Below, in pieces: positions 41,574 through 50,349 of a stretch of 55,614 nucleotides of DNA. Positions within the stretch are counted from its first letter, which is position 1. Each line of letters opens with the position of its first letter. The stretch is taken from positions 1 to 55,614 of the forward strand of contig NZ_JAVDDS010000027.1 in the NCBI RefSeq assembly GCF_030848475.1, written 5' to 3'. The notes under the pieces are model-generated. The model searched no databases and was not told the origin of the DNA. It saw only the letters and a program-made list of their open reading frames with translations. Source of the stretch: Herbivorax alkaliphila. Lineage in GTDB: Bacteria; Bacillota; Clostridia; Acetivibrionales; Acetivibrionaceae. Both the position numbers and the translations under genes were made by a program.

Positions 41574-43430
41574 TTAGCGAGAAGATTTAATATCCTTATC
41601 AAAAAGCATGTAGTACTGTAAGTTCCTGTATTCGCTTATTATATCCAATTCATTCTCATCCAAATCTTCAGTGAAAGTGCCATCACCAAGTTGGTAAAAC
41701 CTGCTGGTCATCACTGGGAAATCATCTCTAAGTTCTCTTAAATAGTTAAAATAATTTGGGGTATTTAAACCTATATAATCAAAAAGTTCTACAGGAAGAT
41801 AGTGAGTGCTTATATAAGGAGCTTCTCCAATAACAGGGGTTTTGCCTTGTTCAGTTAATAAATCTTTTGCTGAAGTATTGCTCCAAATAAAATAAGGTGT
41901 TTCATAAGTGTTTAAATATGACTCTAAATCACCTGAAGTTCCAATACTATAGTCCATAGCTTTAAAACCAGAGAAATTTTCACCTAGAAGAGGAAGGTGA
42001 TCTGAAAAATACAGCAAAACAACAGGTTCGTCTATTTGTTCTAATTGTTGAACCAGGTAATCTAGTGCTTTGTCGCAACTCATAAGTCCATTGGTAAAGT
42101 TATTTATTAGGTGATAGTATTCGTTGTCTACACTACCTCTTTTAATAATTTCAGGATTGCCCATATCATAATTTGGATATGGCCCATGATTTTCAATTGT
42201 TACGGTAAAATTAAAATATGGACTGTCTGGATAATTGTCTAGATGACTATAAAAATCATCCATCAAAAAATCGAATGCATCCATATCAGAAACGTAATAA
42301 GTAGTGGCACGATCAATGTTTTCCATATCATCAATAAAAAATGTGTTTTGAAAACCTAAATAGTCGTACACATTAAATCTGTTATAAAACCAAGGGAATC
42401 CAGGATGGAACCCTGTCGTTTTATAGCCTTTTTCTTCTAGTATCCATGGGAGTGCATAGGTATTTCTGCGAATAAAATTAATATATGGATTTGCAAAATC
42501 ATTTAATGTACTTCGTGTATGTCCTGTAAGTAGTGAGAATTCAGTATCTGCAGTACCACCCCCAAAAACATTGGTAACAATTGTACCACTATAGGATTGG
42601 TCAATAATTCTATTAAAGTTTTCCAGTGGATCGTAACCACTGTTAAATTCAATTGCAGATACTTTATCTATATCCCAAAAGGCTTCACTCATTATACCAA
42701 TAATATGAGGAAGCTCAATGTCATCGTCATCAGTTATATCATATTGTGAAAGTATATTTTCACAGTCTACAGCAGAGTAACCTTCAGGCACTGGTAAATT
42801 AAAAGTATGAGTTTTAATTAAAAAGGAGTAAATAAATCCCCTAGAATTCACCACATCTACCTGTGAGTATTGGGAGCCATATATCTCGAATTTATTGTAA
42901 AATGAGGTGCTGCTGTAACTTGTAAAGTACAAAAGAACAGAGAAAAGAACTGTCAATAAAATTCCAGAGCCTCTAAACAATAAATTCATTTTTTTTGATT
43001 TCACATATAAAAACAAAAACAATGAAAAAAGAACAAATACTGCTAGTAAAACATACAGATTACGATCAAATGGTAGTTGGGATAAATTAATAACTTTTGT
43101 TGATTCGTTGCCAAGATATATATCAGCTGGTACAAAAGGTTCGTGTCGAAGACGTATTTTAAATCGATTTATAAAGTGAAATATTAAAAAGGGAGTTCCT
43201 CCAAAAAAGAAAGAAGCCCAAAGTCTTGAAGATATAAAAAAAACAAACAGCATAAATAGAGTTATGGGTAATGTGTTCATAATTAATAAAATGGGTGACT
43301 TTACAAATCTCCAGACAATTTCTAAAGAAAAAACAGATGAAATTTGTACTCCCACAATCGATAAAATAAAAGAAAAAGCCACTATTAATAAAATATTCAA
43401 ATAATGCTTGTTTATGTATAGTCTTTTCAT
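41574..43430 (-). CDS. LTA synthase family sulfatase (membrane phosphoglycerol transferase-like)
   Basis: A 618-residue protein with five N-terminal membrane helices (to about residue 170) and an extracellular sulfatase-fold domain. NVFGGGTADTEFSLLTG carries the Thr nucleophile expected for LtaS-type enzymes; LPHIIGIMSEAFWDIDK provides the first metal ligand (Glu), and LLYFSDHLPLLGEN the later metal-binding Asp-His. Such enzymes transfer glycerol phosphate from phosphatidylglycerol to build or decorate wall polymers. The start ATG at 43430 has GAGGAGAT 6 nt upstream; a TTG 18 bp earlier lies in that site. It stands between the cellulase and pyk genes, with no glycolipid synthesis gene near. 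Confidence 0.85.
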   Translation of the reverse strand: MKRLYINKHYLNILLIVAFSFILSIVGVQISSVFSLEIVWRFVKSPILLIMNTLPITLFMLFVFFISSRLWASFFFGGTPFLIFHFINRFKIRLRHEPFVPADIYLGNESTKVINLSQLPFDRNLYVLLAVFVLFSLFLFLYVKSKKMNLLFRGSGILLTVLFSVLLYFTSYSSTSFYNKFEIYGSQYSQVDVVNSRGFIYSFLIKTHTFNLPVPEGYSAVDCENILSQYDITDDDDIELPHIIGIMSEAFWDIDKVSAIEFNSGYDPLENFNRIIDQSYSGTIVTNVFGGGTADTEFSLLTGHTRSTLNDFANPYINFIRRNTYALPWILEEKGYKTTGFHPGFPWFYNRFNVYDYLGFQNTFFIDDMENIDRATTYYVSDMDAFDFLMDDFYSHLDNYPDSPYFNFTVTIENHGPYPNYDMGNPEIIKRGSVDNEYYHLINNFTNGLMSCDKALDYLVQQLEQIDEPVVLLYFSDHLPLLGENFSGFKAMDYSIGTSGDLESYLNTYETPYFIWSNTSAKDLLTEQGKTPVIGEAPYISTHYLPVELFDYIGLNTPNYFNYLRELRDDFPVMTSRFYQLGDGTFTEDLDENELDIISEYRNLQYYMLFDKDIKSSR

Positions 43431-43634
43431 TTTGTATCTCCTCTTCAATTATATAATTTTTCTAAAAAAGTTTGAGATTATTTATATCTATAAATAATCT
43501 TGCCCATTGAAGTTTATCAAAATACATATAAAATTTCAAGATATAACAAAAGACTAGGTGTATATATTAAAGGTGAAAAACAATGTTTTTCATTCACTTA
43601 AATAACATGTGCTCTAAAAGGCTAACTCTATTGC

Positions 43635-43662
43635 TTGAAAACAAAAAAGGTGTTATTATACT
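43635..43662 (+). promoter_or_regulatory. Promoter of pyk
   Basis: TTGAAA (43635-43640) and TATACT (43657-43662), 16-bp spacing, about 110 bp before pyk. Confidence 0.6.
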
Positions 43663-43678
43663 AGTATTCGCGAAAAGC

Positions 43679-43705
43679 ATGCAAAAAAGCGAGTGTTTTT
43701 TGCAT
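43679..43705 (+). repeat. Hairpin in the pyk leader
   Basis: A 10-bp perfect stem (43679-43688 / 43696-43705) with a 7-nt loop, about 17 bp after the -10 box, so at the very 5' end of the mRNA. May stabilise the transcript or attenuate it; no downstream T-run beyond TTTT. The rest of the 340-bp region shows nothing further. Confidence 0.45.
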
Positions 43706-43772
43706 ACTTTTATGGTCAGAGTTTTATTACCTAAAGGTTAAAAGGTACGTATATATGGAGGTTGAAGTTAGT

Positions 43773-45533
43773 ATGAGAAAAACAAAAATAATTTGTACAT
43801 TAGGACCGGCAGTAGAAAGTGAAGATACATTAAAAAAATTAATGTTAAAAGGAATGGATGTTGCCCGTCTGAATTTTTCACATGGAAATCATGAAGAACA
43901 CAGAGAAAGAGTGGAATGTTTTAAAAAATTAAGAAAAGAATTAGATCTTCCGATCTCTCTTCTTCTTGACACTAAAGGTCCTGAAATCAGGCTTGGTAAT
44001 TTTGAATCAGAAGAAGTATACCTAAAGGATGGAAATCAGTTTATACTGGTTAACAAAAATGTAATGGGAAATGAAAAAAGTGCATCTGTATCTTATAAGG
44101 AGTTATACAAAGATGTAAGACATGGAAGTAGCATATTGATAGATGATGGGCTTGTTGAATTGGCAGTTGAAAAAGTAGAGGATAAAGATATCTACTGCAA
44201 AATAATCAATGGAGGCAAAGTTGGAAATCACAAAGGAGTAAATGTACCAGGAATAGAGGTTCATCTTCCTTCTCTTACCAAAAAGGATATTGAGGATATA
44301 AAATTTGCAGTTGATAATGAATTTGACTTTATAGCAGCGTCTTTTATTAGAAAGGCATCTGATGTTATAGAAATAAGAAAGATTCTTGAAAAATATAATG
44401 GTCAGGATATAAATGTAATTTCAAAGATTGAAAATAGAGAAGCTATTGAAAATTCAGATGAAATAATAAAAGTTTCAGACGGGATTATGGTTGCACGTGG
44501 AGATTTAGGTGTGGAGATTCCTGTTGAAGAAGTACCTATAGTTCAAAAAATGCTTATTGAAAAATGTTATAGGAACGGGAAACCGGTTATTACTGCTACT
44601 CAAATGTTAGACTCAATGATTCGAAATCCACGTCCTACAAGGGCTGAGACAAGTGATATTGCAAATGCCATTTACGATGGTACAAGTGCAATTATGTTAT
44701 CAGGAGAAACAGCTGCAGGCAAATACCCTGTTGAGACACTTGAAATGATGTCTAAAATAGCAGAAAAGGCAGAAATGTCTATTAATTATTGGGTAAAGTT
44801 TTCAAAAATGAAGTATGATATGAGTTCAAGTGTTACAAATGCTATCAGTCACGCAACTTGCACAACGGCTCAGGATTTAAAGGCCTCTGCTATTATAACA
44901 GTTACACATTCAGGGCGGACAGCAAGGATGATTTCAAGGTTTAGACCACAATGTCCTATAATAGCAACTACGGTATCTCCAAGAGTAAGAAGACAGCTTT
45001 CCCTGTCATGGGGAGTTGTACCATATTTAGTGCCAGAAGCTACTTGTACTGATGAGGTGTTTGATAAAGGAGTAGAAAAAGCTTTAGAATCAAAACTTGT
45101 TGAAAATGGTGATTTAGTTGTTATAACTGCTGGAGTGCCAATTGGGGTAAGTGGTACAACTAATATATTAAGAGTACATATTGTTGGAAAAGTGTTAGTT
45201 CAGGGTACCGGTATAGGAACAAAGTCAGTTACCAGCGAAATATGTGTTGCAAGAACAATTGAAGAGGCAAAAGAGTGTTTTGTAGATGGAGATATTTTGG
45301 TTGTTCCATATACAAACAATGAAATTATGGATATAATTAGAAATGCTTCTGCATTAGTTGTTGAAGAAGGAGGATTATCTTCTCATGCCGTCACAGTGGG
45401 CATGGCTCTGGAAATACCTGTAATTATAGGAACTGATAATGCTACAAAAATACTGAAAGATGGATCTGTAGTAACGGTCGATCCTGAAAGGGGAATAGTA
45501 TACTATGGAGCTACTAAAATGCCAGAAAAATAA
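43773..45533 (+). CDS. pyk: Pyruvate kinase with C-terminal PEP-utilising-like domain
   Basis: Makes pyruvate and ATP from phosphoenolpyruvate and ADP, the last step of glycolysis. The 586-residue protein has the barrel (KTIICTLGPA-type start, RLNFSHGNHEEH, DTKGPEIR, ISKIENREAIEN with the catalytic Lys, MVARGDLGVEIP, TATQMLDSM), the C domain, and an extra C-terminal domain (about 475-586) related to the PEP-synthase swivelling domain (GGLSSHAVTVGMALEIPVIIG), as in Bacillus-type enzymes. ATG at 43773 is preferred, since GGAGGT lies 10 nt before and the protein starts MRKTKII; a start at 43755 adds six residues. Confidence 0.94.
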   Translation: MRKTKIICTLGPAVESEDTLKKLMLKGMDVARLNFSHGNHEEHRERVECFKKLRKELDLPISLLLDTKGPEIRLGNFESEEVYLKDGNQFILVNKNVMGNEKSASVSYKELYKDVRHGSSILIDDGLVELAVEKVEDKDIYCKIINGGKVGNHKGVNVPGIEVHLPSLTKKDIEDIKFAVDNEFDFIAASFIRKASDVIEIRKILEKYNGQDINVISKIENREAIENSDEIIKVSDGIMVARGDLGVEIPVEEVPIVQKMLIEKCYRNGKPVITATQMLDSMIRNPRPTRAETSDIANAIYDGTSAIMLSGETAAGKYPVETLEMMSKIAEKAEMSINYWVKFSKMKYDMSSSVTNAISHATCTTAQDLKASAIITVTHSGRTARMISRFRPQCPIIATTVSPRVRRQLSLSWGVVPYLVPEATCTDEVFDKGVEKALESKLVENGDLVVITAGVPIGVSGTTNILRVHIVGKVLVQGTGIGTKSVTSEICVARTIEEAKECFVDGDILVVPYTNNEIMDIIRNASALVVEEGGLSSHAVTVGMALEIPVIIGTDNATKILKDGSVVTVDPERGIVYYGATKMPEK

Positions 45534-45578
45534 TTGTTTTTCTAGAAATTTAAATCTAACTTCCAATTTCTAACCTCT

Positions 45579-45606
45579 AAAAAAAGTGGCGTTAGCCACT
45601 TTTTTT
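45579..45606. terminator. Bidirectional terminator between pyk and GH43
   Basis: A 12-bp perfect stem (45579-45590 / 45595-45606) with a 4-nt loop and A7/T7 flanks. It overlaps the stop codon of the convergent GH43 gene. Confidence 0.88.
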
Positions 45607-46585
45607 ACTTGTATGGATCTATTGTTTGAATGGTTCCATCGTCATTGTATTTTATTTCTGTATACTTTACGCAACGTCTATTGTCAGCACCGTCAGACAA
45701 AGAGCAGTCGTGATAAAATAAATACCACTTATCTTTAAATTTAACAATAGAATGGTGGGTAGTCCATCCTTTAACAGGGTTAAGTATTCTGCCCTTATAT
45801 ACAAATGGGCCTGTAGGACTTTTGCTTACAGCGTATACAATATAATGAGTGGTACCTGTAGAATATGAAAGATAATAATATCCCTTATATTTGTGAACCC
45901 ATGGACCTTCAAAAAATCTTCTTTCTTCATCGCCTGCAAGTATCGGCTTGCCATCTTCATCAACAATGGATATTTCCTGAGGTTTATCTTTAAAGGTAAG
46001 CATATCATCGCTTAGTTCAGCCACGATAGGACCTAGGGCAGGTTCATCTTCAGCTGGACCTTCTGCATCAGAATCATATTTGCCAGTTTGCCATTTTTCC
46101 AATTGTCCACCCCAAAGTCCACCGAAGTATATATATGCTTTATCATCGTCATCTACCAAAACGGCAGGATCTATGCTAAAACTTCCTGGAATATAATTCT
46201 CTTGTGCCTTGAATGGACCTGCTGGAGATGAACCTGTTGCTACTCCTAATCTAAAAATTCCATCCTTGTCCTTTGCGGGAAAATAAAAATAATAAGTATT
46301 ATTTTTAAAGGCAGCATCAGGTGCCCACATTTGCTGTTTTACCCAAGGAACGTTTTTAAGATGAAGTACTTCTCCGCAATCTACACAAGGAGAATCCATA
46401 CTGTCCATTGATAGAACATGATAATCTTCCATATTATACTGATCTCCAGTATCGTTTGATTCTCTTACCTGATCAAGGTCATGAGATGGATAAATGTATA
46501 TCTTATCTTCAAATACGTGAGCAGAAGGATCTGCTGTATAAATATGAGTAACTAGAGGTTGATTTGGTTTACTGGAATTTGCCAT
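45605..46585 (-). CDS. GH43 family glycoside hydrolase (xylosidase/arabinofuranosidase type), intracellular
   Basis: A 326-residue five-bladed propeller enzyme. The three GH43 acids are visible: base D19 (TADPSAHVF), pKa modulator D139 (SFSIDPAVLV) and acid E226 (RFFEGPWV). WAPDAAFKNNTYYFYFPA and the C-terminal HHSIVKFKDKWYLFYHD are also typical. There is no signal peptide or dockerin, so it should act in the cytoplasm on imported xylo- or arabino-oligosaccharides, complementing the secreted cellulosomal enzymes nearby. The precise substrate cannot be told. AAGGAGAAT lies before the ATG. Confidence 0.9.
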   Translation of the reverse strand: MANSSKPNQPLVTHIYTADPSAHVFEDKIYIYPSHDLDQVRESNDTGDQYNMEDYHVLSMDSMDSPCVDCGEVLHLKNVPWVKQQMWAPDAAFKNNTYYFYFPAKDKDGIFRLGVATGSSPAGPFKAQENYIPGSFSIDPAVLVDDDDKAYIYFGGLWGGQLEKWQTGKYDSDAEGPAEDEPALGPIVAELSDDMLTFKDKPQEISIVDEDGKPILAGDEERRFFEGPWVHKYKGYYYLSYSTGTTHYIVYAVSKSPTGPFVYKGRILNPVKGWTTHHSIVKFKDKWYLFYHDCSLSDGADNRRCVKYTEIKYNDDGTIQTIDPYK

Positions 46586-46705
46586 AAAGTTATTCTCCTT
46601 TACAAGTTAAATTTTATTAAATAAAATGTACAATTACTATTATAACAATGTGCATTAAAGAATCAAGGTATATATTAGGGGATTTATAAAATCCTGTGCT
46701 GGAAA

Positions 46706-46730
46706 TTATCAAGGGGAATCCCCTTGATAA
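46706..46730 (-). terminator. Hairpin after the expansin gene
   Basis: A perfect 11-bp stem (46706-46716 / 46720-46730) with a 3-nt loop and a GGGG/CCCC core, 12 bp beyond the expansin stop. The minus-strand T-run is short, so termination may be partial. Confidence 0.65.
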
Positions 46731-46742
46731 ACCCTAGTTGTA

Positions 46743-47711
46743 TTAATCCGGAAACTGAACATTTCCAGGAACAATATAAGCTTCTTCAGTAGCGTTATCA
46801 AATTCAGGTATACTATCAATTACGTCTGTTATAACATATCCTCTTATGTCTGTAATTCTTATTTTCGGAGTAGTGGAGTCTATGTTTTCATATAAAAAGT
46901 GATTGTAGGGCATCTTTTGCATATTATGCCATTGGTTATCTTGATATATTTCCATTTTTAAAACAGGGTATTTGTGATTTCTAACCTGAACTGCAAGCCA
47001 GCATGGAGAACTGCCTTCTTTTATTCTGTATAAAACATTTTCAGTAATAGGGGCAGCAACAATTTTCCATTCAATATCAATTATGCCATCTTCCATATCT
47101 CCAATTTTAGCAAAAGATGTTGGATTAAGATCTAATGCTCCAGGTCCTCCTTCAGGGTATAAATCGTTTACATATACGACGGTGCTTCCCTTTTCACCTG
47201 TTACTTCAAGGTATGCTCCAGCTAATGACGCATCAACGTCAAAACTATTATAGTCATAGGGATTTAAGGCTGTTATTTCCATATCTGAGGGGATTGGATC
47301 TAGTAAAGAGGCTCCTCCTGTGTAACCTGAACCAGTAAAGGTTGCATAGCTTGAATGAACTTTATCCCAATCAGGATACGCTCCAGTATTAATAGGTTCT
47401 GGTGAAGGTGTTTGAGAAATTACCTCTTTGGGAAATTGGTCAATTACATTGAGAATATACCTGACTAAAACCACATAGTCACTGCTGTCTATTATTCCAT
47501 CTCCATTTGTGTCTGCAACCCACAGTTTATTTTCAGCAGGTAAGCTGTCGGTTATCTCTAGTAAATATCTTTTAAGAATTGTTGCATCTGTACTGTCAAC
47601 TTCACCATCTCCATTAATATCTCCAATTAAACCCTGTTCATCTCCATTGACAGCAAAACTAAATGTTTGAATAAGAAAAACAATTAATAATAGACAAAAA
47701 CCCTTTTTCAT
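46743..47711 (-). CDS. Cellulosomal expansin with N-terminal type I dockerin
   Basis: A 322-residue secreted protein: signal peptide 1-20, dockerin 27-93 (GDINGDGEVDSTDATILKR, ADTNGDGIIDSSDYVVLVR), Ser/Pro linker to about 112, then a bacterial expansin: D1 double-psi beta barrel (about 118-215; YATFTGSGYTGGASLLDP, YPEGGPGALDL with the key Asp D194) and D2/CBM63 (about 218-310; YRIKEGSSPCWLAVQVRN, NHKYPV, YNHFL with Y269). Expansins loosen cellulose without hydrolysis. At the CBM63 binding face, one of the two Trp of the usual WW pair is C237, followed by W238. The order dockerin-first is unusual. Deduced partner: the scaffoldin that also holds the GH5 enzyme. Confidence 0.9.
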   Translation of the reverse strand: MKKGFCLLLIVFLIQTFSFAVNGDEQGLIGDINGDGEVDSTDATILKRYLLEITDSLPAENKLWVADTNGDGIIDSSDYVVLVRYILNVIDQFPKEVISQTPSPEPINTGAYPDWDKVHSSYATFTGSGYTGGASLLDPIPSDMEITALNPYDYNSFDVDASLAGAYLEVTGEKGSTVVYVNDLYPEGGPGALDLNPTSFAKIGDMEDGIIDIEWKIVAAPITENVLYRIKEGSSPCWLAVQVRNHKYPVLKMEIYQDNQWHNMQKMPYNHFLYENIDSTTPKIRITDIRGYVITDVIDSIPEFDNATEEAYIVPGNVQFPD

Positions 47712-47986
47712 ACAAATACCCCCATAATATTATTTTGAAAATTTCTATTCTATACTTTTAATTCTATACTCTTCTTAATAGTAATTCGTAATTTAAAAAA
47801 AATTTGTTACTATGTATAGAAAGTTTTGCTAACAGCCTCTAAAATTGCTCTACAATGTTTTTTCCGTATTTTCATTCACATAAATAACATAATACGATGA
47901 GTTTTTAATCTTTAAACAAAATACAAGTTATGAGATAATGTGTTATATGAAAAGAGTATAAAAAATATGAGGCAGGAGGGATTAAT

Positions 47987-48403
47987 ATGGTATTTGGAGA
48001 AACTATCCAATTAAATACTAAAGGTTATTCAGACATAAAAGATATAACTGGGGATGTTGAAAAAATTATTTCAAAATCAAAAATAAAAAATGGAATTGTG
48101 AATGTTTTTGCAATAGGATCTACTGCGTCTGTTACAACAATTGAGTACGAACCTGCACTTGTAGAAGATGTGAGGGAACATTTAAACAAACTTATTCCAT
48201 CGGATATGAAAAGTCGTCATTCAGAAACTTGGGGAGATGATAATGGTTTTTCTCACATACGTGCTACACTTATGGGACCGGGAATTAATGTGCCTTTAGT
48301 AAGTTCAAAAATGTTGCTGGGGACATGGCAGCAAATAGTGGTTATTGACCATGATAATAATCCCCGGCAAAGAAAAATTTTTGTTCAAATTGTAGGTGAA
48401 TAG
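47987..48403 (+). CDS. YjbQ / UPF0047 family protein
   Basis: A 138-residue protein covering the complete UPF0047 fold. Landmarks are VNVFAIGSTASVTTIEYEP, the His-containing HSETWGDDNGFSHIRATLMGPG, VPLVSSKMLLGTWQQIVVIDHDNNPRQRKIFVQIVGE. Members have weak thiamine-phosphate-synthase activity when tested, but the physiological role is unsettled. GGAGGGATT precedes the ATG. A single gene; the 275-bp gap upstream (shared with the divergent expansin gene) is AT-rich and holds no structure I trust. Confidence 0.85.
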   Translation: MVFGETIQLNTKGYSDIKDITGDVEKIISKSKIKNGIVNVFAIGSTASVTTIEYEPALVEDVREHLNKLIPSDMKSRHSETWGDDNGFSHIRATLMGPGINVPLVSSKMLLGTWQQIVVIDHDNNPRQRKIFVQIVGE

Positions 48404-48419
48404 ATTAAAAAATTATTTT

Positions 48420-48815
48420 TTATTTGGCATAGTTATCTTTTAGTACATTTATTCTAAGCAGTTTTACTATGCCCCAAGCAATTATTCCATAAACCAGCAT
48501 TGCGATTATAGATGCTGGTTCAAAAATTGATTGTACGGAAAGACCGTTGGTTGTAAAGGACTCAAATATACCTGAAAAAGGTGCGATAAAAATGTTGGTT
48601 ATAGAATATAAAAATACAACAAAACCACTTTTGGGATTTGCCCCTAGCAGTTTGAATATGAAGCGAAATGCAATTAATATTTCTAAAACTCCAAGAGTGT
48701 AATATATTCCATGACGACTTTTTAAATACCATAGCGGCATTTGGCATTGTTTATTTTCAATTTCATTTTTAAATTTAAACTCATTGTTATTGTCCTCTTT
48801 TTGAAAGTTATTCAT
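48420..48815 (-). CDS. YggT family membrane protein
   Basis: A 131-residue protein with a polar N-terminus (about 1-35) and three to four hydrophobic segments (about 38-56, 63-80, 98-118). The GVLEILIAFRFIFKLLGANP stretch and FLYSITNIFIAPFSGIF fit the YggT family, whose members are linked to membrane or division functions without a known reaction. The polar N-terminal extension is longer than in short YggT proteins. AGGAGTAAT precedes the ATG. Convergent with the YjbQ gene. Confidence 0.75.
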   Translation of the reverse strand: MNNFQKEDNNNEFKFKNEIENKQCQMPLWYLKSRHGIYYTLGVLEILIAFRFIFKLLGANPKSGFVVFLYSITNIFIAPFSGIFESFTTNGLSVQSIFEPASIIAMLVYGIIAWGIVKLLRINVLKDNYAK

Positions 48816-48943
48816 AACATTACTCCTATAATATTATTAATCTATATTATTATTATCAAAAATAATGTTGACTATAATTGATATTTATGGTAAGTTTGTT
48901 TTTGTAACATAATGTCGAAAAAAAAGATAAGGAGAGGATTGCA

Positions 48944-49204
48944 ATGAAATCTACTGGAATTGTAAGAAAAGTTGACGAATTAGGAAGAGTTGTTTTACCG
49001 ATTGAATTAAGGAGAAATTTAGACATTAATGAAAAAGATGCATTAGAAATTTTTGTGGATGACGATAAGGTTGTATTAAAAAAATATCAACCAGCAGACA
49101 TTTTCACTGGAAGTATGGATGACTTAATTGATTATAAGGGGAAAAAAGTTTCCAAAGAAACTGTAATCGAGTTAGCAAAAGCTGCTGGATTAGAAGTAAA
49201 ATAA
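48944..49204 (+). CDS. abrB: AbrB/SpoVT-type transition-state regulator
   Basis: An 86-residue protein with an N-terminal swapped-hairpin AbrB DNA-binding domain (about 1-50: GIVRKVDELGRVVLPIELRR, then LEIFVDDDKVVLKKY) and a short C-terminal helical tail, the length of small AbrB-like dimers. These regulators act on growth-phase, sporulation or secondary genes; its targets cannot be seen here. AAGGAGAGG lies before the ATG. Two terminator-like hairpins follow. Confidence 0.88.
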   Translation: MKSTGIVRKVDELGRVVLPIELRRNLDINEKDALEIFVDDDKVVLKKYQPADIFTGSMDDLIDYKGKKVSKETVIELAKAAGLEVK

Positions 49205-49220
49205 ATCTCAAAGAGATTTA

Positions 49221-49267
49221 GGAAGTGCCACACTTTAAGCTTTACATAATTTTGTGCTGGCACTTCC
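49221..49267 (+). terminator. Hairpin after abrB
   Basis: 10-bp perfect arms (49221-49230 / 49258-49267) with a 27-nt loop, followed by a T6 run at 49275-49280. Confidence 0.65.
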
Positions 49268-49299
49268 ATTAATATTTTTTAGTGTATTTATAATTCAAA

Positions 49300-49329
49300 G
49301 GCTCCATCCTTTATAAGGTGGAGTTATTT
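49300..49329 (+). terminator. Second terminator-like hairpin after abrB
   Basis: CTCCATCCTT (49302-49311) pairs with AAGGTGGAG (49315-49323) with one bulge, followed by TTATTTTT. Lies before the AEC gene. Confidence 0.6.
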
Positions 49330-49405
49330 TTGTAACCTCTTGTCACATTCGATTAACTAAGGTAAAATAGGCTAGTGGACATTAAAATATGTAGGAGTAA
49401 TAATT

Positions 49406-50314
49406 GTGGATGTTATTGTTGTTTTTAATCAGGTTGCAACACTTTTTATTATATTATTTATTGGATTTATAGCGAAAAAGGTTGGTATTATTAATAAAGC
49501 TGTAAATAAGAAATTGTCAGAATTTTTATTGATGGTTACAGCTCCGATGCTGATTTTTACATCATTTTTTATGGAGTATGAAAAAGAAAAATTATTAAAT
49601 GCTCTTTATGTTGTAGGACTGGCCATTGTTATGTTTGTGATATCAATTATTATTGCAGAAAAAATATTTTATACAAAGCAGCCAAAAGACAAAAGGGCGG
49701 TTATAAAATCTGCTATAGTGTTTTCAAATTGTGGATTTATGGGATTTCCACTTGTTGATAGCATATTTGGCCAAGAGGGAGTTTTTTACGCTTCCATGTA
49801 TGTGGTTGTTTTTAATATAGTGCTTTGGACATACGGAGTTGTGATTTTTAGTGGTAGAGCAGATTTTAAAATAAAAAAAGCATTAATTAGTCCAGCGATG
49901 ATAGCAGTATATTTAGGGATTCCAATATTTTTGCTTCAAATTAAAATGCCTTTTCCAATTGAAAATGCAGCACAGATGGTAGGAAGTATGACTACTCCTC
50001 TAGCGATGATAATAATAGGTTCTATCATTGCAGATGCAAATTTAAAAAATGCTTTATCAGGTATTCAAGTTTATACTTTAAGTATTATAAGATTAATTAT
50101 TATGCCGATGATTGCATATTTTTTAGTTATGATAGTGGATATACCAAAGGCAGCATCTGATATATGTATTGTTGTGCTGGCAATGCCTGTGGCAGTAAAT
50201 GCAGCAGTTTTTTCGGAAAAATTTGAAACTGAGCCTCTTTTTGCTTCTAAAGCAGTGACAGTATCGACACTACTGTCTATATTTACAATTCCTATAATAT
50301 TGATGTTGTTATAA
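49406..50314 (+). CDS. AEC (auxin efflux carrier) family transporter
   Basis: A 302-residue membrane protein with about ten helices in two related halves. FIGFIAKKVGIINKAVNKKLSEFLLMVTAPMLIFTSF-type start (KKLSEFLLMVTAPML near 34-48), SNCGFMGFPLVDSIFG near 110-125, and the C-terminal MPVAVNAAVFSEKF are typical of AEC permeases. Bacterial members export or import carboxylates such as malate; the substrate is not known. Start GTG with GGAGTAA upstream. It is 35 bp before the acetylesterase gene, so the two may be co-transcribed. Confidence 0.85.
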   Translation: MDVIVVFNQVATLFIILFIGFIAKKVGIINKAVNKKLSEFLLMVTAPMLIFTSFFMEYEKEKLLNALYVVGLAIVMFVISIIIAEKIFYTKQPKDKRAVIKSAIVFSNCGFMGFPLVDSIFGQEGVFYASMYVVVFNIVLWTYGVVIFSGRADFKIKKALISPAMIAVYLGIPIFLLQIKMPFPIENAAQMVGSMTTPLAMIIIGSIIADANLKNALSGIQVYTLSIIRLIIMPMIAYFLVMIVDIPKAASDICIVVLAMPVAVNAAVFSEKFETEPLFASKAVTVSTLLSIFTIPIILMLL

Positions 50315-50349
50315 AAAAAGATTATCCAGATTCTTAAAGGAGGAGTTTT

